DNA of 16,183 nucleotides from an uncultured Bacteroidales bacterium (lineage in GTDB: Bacteria > Bacteroidota > Bacteroidia > Bacteroidales > Paludibacteraceae): assembly GCA_937907165.1 (NCBI GenBank), contig CALCUH010000099.1, positions 1 to 16,183 of the forward strand. The letters are read 5' to 3'. Position 1 is the stretch's first letter. Each line of letters starts with the position of its first letter. Positions 14,372 to 16,183 of this stretch are shown here, piece after piece. Made by a program: the position numbers and the translations under genes. The notes below the pieces were generated by a model that was not told the DNA's origin, did not search any database, and saw only the letters and a list, made by a program, of their open reading frames with translations.

Positions 14372-16183
14372 CACCTTCCGTTATTTGAAATGATTGTCTT
14401 CACCATCTTATTAAAATCAGCGCGCTCCAGCAATTTCTCGATGGAGAGATGCATCCTATAGCGCCAATAATTATCAGGGTCAGACGGATTATTAATACGC
14501 TCGTTTTCATAATCCGCACAACGAACGTTCGCGTCGATTGAGAGCCAATCCTGCAAAGGCAAAATGACCCAAACGGCAGGAGAAGCCAAATGTCTCTCGA
14601 CAATCAGCTGACATATCCACGGCTCACAAGATTCCGGAGCCTCCCCATATTGTTTCAACTCATTGTTAAAATAGTTCTGCGTGGAGGTCCTATTCTCCCG
14701 CCACCATTGCCGCATCGTGCTCATGTCATGTGTGGAGGTCGTGCAAACAGACATGCGAGGCATACGCTCCAACGAGCCGAACTCCACGTACATCTCCTTA
14801 GGCATACGCTGAATTTCCAAACTGAGAATACCCAAATCACGCATAACGGATGGAACACAACCCGGCACCATGCCGAGATCCTCACCGCACACCATCATAT
14901 TGGTGCAGCGCGTCAACAACTCCAGTTTCTTCACCGCCTGCTCCTTCCAGAACTCCTCATGACGATGATAATAGAAATACTCATATAAATTACGAAGGGC
15001 ATTCTTCAATCCGTCGTCCGCTATGCGGAAAGCGAGACTTTGGTCCAACGAAATACGGGGATGGTAAAAGCCTTTACGATGACAATCCTCCACGAAATAG
15101 ACTTGGCAGACAAGGTACATCAAGCCCGTCCTTATATTTTTCTCCTCCTCACTCTTCGGCTCACCGAAAAGCGCGGCGATTTTCGCTTGCGTCGAGACGT
15201 TCTCCTTCAAGGCATAAGAATCGTCACCGATACGTTTCAAATATTTCTTCTTAACGGAAGCGCTCTGTTTTCCGAAAAGCTCGTCCAACATCCAGCCGTT
15301 GATATGAGGTCTGCAGAAATCGCTTTCATCCAAGGTAATGCCCCATTTACGTATCTCCTCGGCGGACAGAGGCAAAGCCGGGTCGAACTGTCCCAAGAGC
15401 CCCATCTCCACATCGGAAGGCACTCTGAAGATACGGAAGAAGCCGAGGATATGGTCGATACGATAAGCGTCGAAACAATGCGACATACATTGGAAACGGT
15501 CACGCCACCAAGTGTAGCCGTCCTTCTCCATCTCGCTCCAATTATAGATAGGGAATCCCCAAATTTGCCCCGTCTTGGAGAAATAATCCGGCGGAGCGCC
15601 CGCACTACCAGAGCGGTCGAACAAAGAGGGATGTTCCCATACATCCGCACTCTTCGGATTCACGCCGATCGGAATATCTCCCTTTATCGCCACACCGAGA
15701 CCATGCGCATAATTCACAGCCTCATGCAGCTGTTTATGCAAATGATATTGCACAAAGAAATAGATCGCCACCTTATCATAATCAGGAGCGGTCGAAGAGC
15801 AATACTCCTCAATTATCCTATTAGACCAAACAGACTCCCTCCCCCACTCGGAGAAATCGGAGGTCTGATACTTGTCGCGAAGGAAACAAAAGACCGCATA
15901 GGTATCGAGCCAGAAACGGTTTCTCCCATAGAAATCCGCATAATCCTTCGAGGCGAAAGTCTCTTTGGCACAAGTTTTATATAACTCCTTGATATACGTC
16001 CATTTATACTTATTGACCGCCTCATAATCGACGAAACGACCAGCGTTCAATTTATCCTTTTGGGTTAAATATTTCTTTCTATTCTTCAGTTCCCCTATCG
16101 CCTCAACGTTCAGATACATCGGATGGAGCGCATAGACGGATATAGCGCTATAAGGATAAGAGTCACGCCACGTTCCTCTTACC
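14371..16183 (-). CDS. malQ: 4-alpha-glucanotransferase (GH77, DPE2-like), 5' end beyond the window
   Basis: MalQ moves alpha-1,4-glucan segments between maltodextrins, in glycogen or starch metabolism in the cytoplasm. The frame is open to the right edge and reads SYPYSAISVYALHP just before the Met at 16117-16119. That stretch belongs to the GH77 core, so this Met is not the start and 603 residues are present of an enzyme probably near 900. Counting from that Met: GDIPIGV (147-153), FDAYRIDH (216-223, nucleophile Asp222), CGEDLGMVP (411-419, acid/base Glu413) and STHDMSTMRQWW (462-473, Asp465). The missing N-terminus would hold the starch-binding modules of the DPE2-like form; that is inference. 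The stop TGA overlaps the GT90 start. Confidence 0.95.
   Translation of the reverse strand, partial: VRGTWRDSYPYSAISVYALHPMYLNVEAIGELKNRKKYLTQKDKLNAGRFVDYEAVNKYKWTYIKELYKTCAKETFASKDYADFYGRNRFWLDTYAVFCFLRDKYQTSDFSEWGRESVWSNRIIEEYCSSTAPDYDKVAIYFFVQYHLHKQLHEAVNYAHGLGVAIKGDIPIGVNPKSADVWEHPSLFDRSGSAGAPPDYFSKTGQIWGFPIYNWSEMEKDGYTWWRDRFQCMSHCFDAYRIDHILGFFRIFRVPSDVEMGLLGQFDPALPLSAEEIRKWGITLDESDFCRPHINGWMLDELFGKQSASVKKKYLKRIGDDSYALKENVSTQAKIAALFGEPKSEEEKNIRTGLMYLVCQVYFVEDCHRKGFYHPRISLDQSLAFRIADDGLKNALRNLYEYFYYHRHEEFWKEQAVKKLELLTRCTNMMVCGEDLGMVPGCVPSVMRDLGILSLEIQRMPKEMYVEFGSLERMPRMSVCTTSTHDMSTMRQWWRENRTSTQNYFNNELKQYGEAPESCEPWICQLIVERHLASPAVWVILPLQDWLSIDANVRCADYENERINNPSDPDNYWRYRMHLSIEKLLERADFNKMVKTIISNNGR

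Noticed and set aside
13403..14461. A 352-codon plus-strand frame opposite the GT90 gene, and similar ones at 4444-5556, 5980-6801 and 15040-15984
   Set aside because: All lie wholly opposite well-supported genes and have the same Arg/His-rich shadow composition.
1..16183. CRISPR arrays, tRNA or rRNA genes, insertion sequences, phage or defence systems
   Set aside because: No regularly spaced repeats, cloverleaf-like or rRNA-like stretches, transposase or nuclease-defence motifs were recognised in reading both strands; this was by eye, not by search tools.

Overview
The window looks like a piece of a Bacteroidales (Bacteroidota) chromosome of moderate GC content. Four things point there. Promoters have the Bacteroidota form (TAnnTTTG at -7), and most starts lack a strong Shine-Dalgarno. 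The FtsI carries a PASTA domain, and the MraY is long with an enlarged extracytoplasmic loop. There is a GldA-type ABC ATPase and an RNase H with an N-terminal viroplasmin-like domain. There is also an adjacent acyltransferase pair like the glycine-lipid genes (glsA/glsB) of Bacteroides. I cannot name a genus.

Left block (1-7553, minus strand): the start of the division and cell-wall (dcw) cluster. In transcription order it reads mraZ, rsmH, ftsL-like, ftsI, murE, mraY, murD, with gaps of 1-32 nt or overlaps, so it is almost certainly one operon. The usual downstream genes (ftsW, murG, murC, ftsQ, ftsA, ftsZ) are absent because murD stops matching its family about 50 nt from the left edge. 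The last 50 nt look foreign to the locus and are best explained as an assembly or contig-end chimera. Together the genes make lipid II precursors (MurE, MurD, MraY) and build the septum (FtsI, FtsL). RsmH modifies 16S rRNA, and MraZ controls the operon.

Divergent intergenic region (7554-7746): it carries the mraZ promoter facing left, overlapped by two TGGGG repeats at exactly the spacing known for MraZ operators. Facing right is a glsA promoter flanked by two exact copies of TGATTTTTCA.

Plus-strand pair (7747-9595): a PlsC-type O-acyltransferase followed by a GNAT-type N-acyltransferase, probably glsA-glsB for N-acyl amino-acid (glycine/serine) lipids. It ends at a strong hairpin terminator.

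Right block (9672-16183, minus strand): in transcription order malQ (5' end off the window), a GT90 glycosyltransferase, an ArgE-like M20 deacylase, rnhA, gldA, ybaK, and a frameshifted two-TM membrane protein. Several junctions overlap (TGATG, TAATG, 26 nt), so parts of this run are translationally coupled although the functions are unrelated.

No rRNA, tRNA, CRISPR array, transposase or phage gene was seen. Most of the window is ordinary core genome. The items most worth a second look are the broken murD edge, the MraZ operator/promoter overlap, the repeat-flanked glsA promoter, and the membrane-protein gene whose two halves lie in different frames. I did not find a convincing new defence or mobile system.
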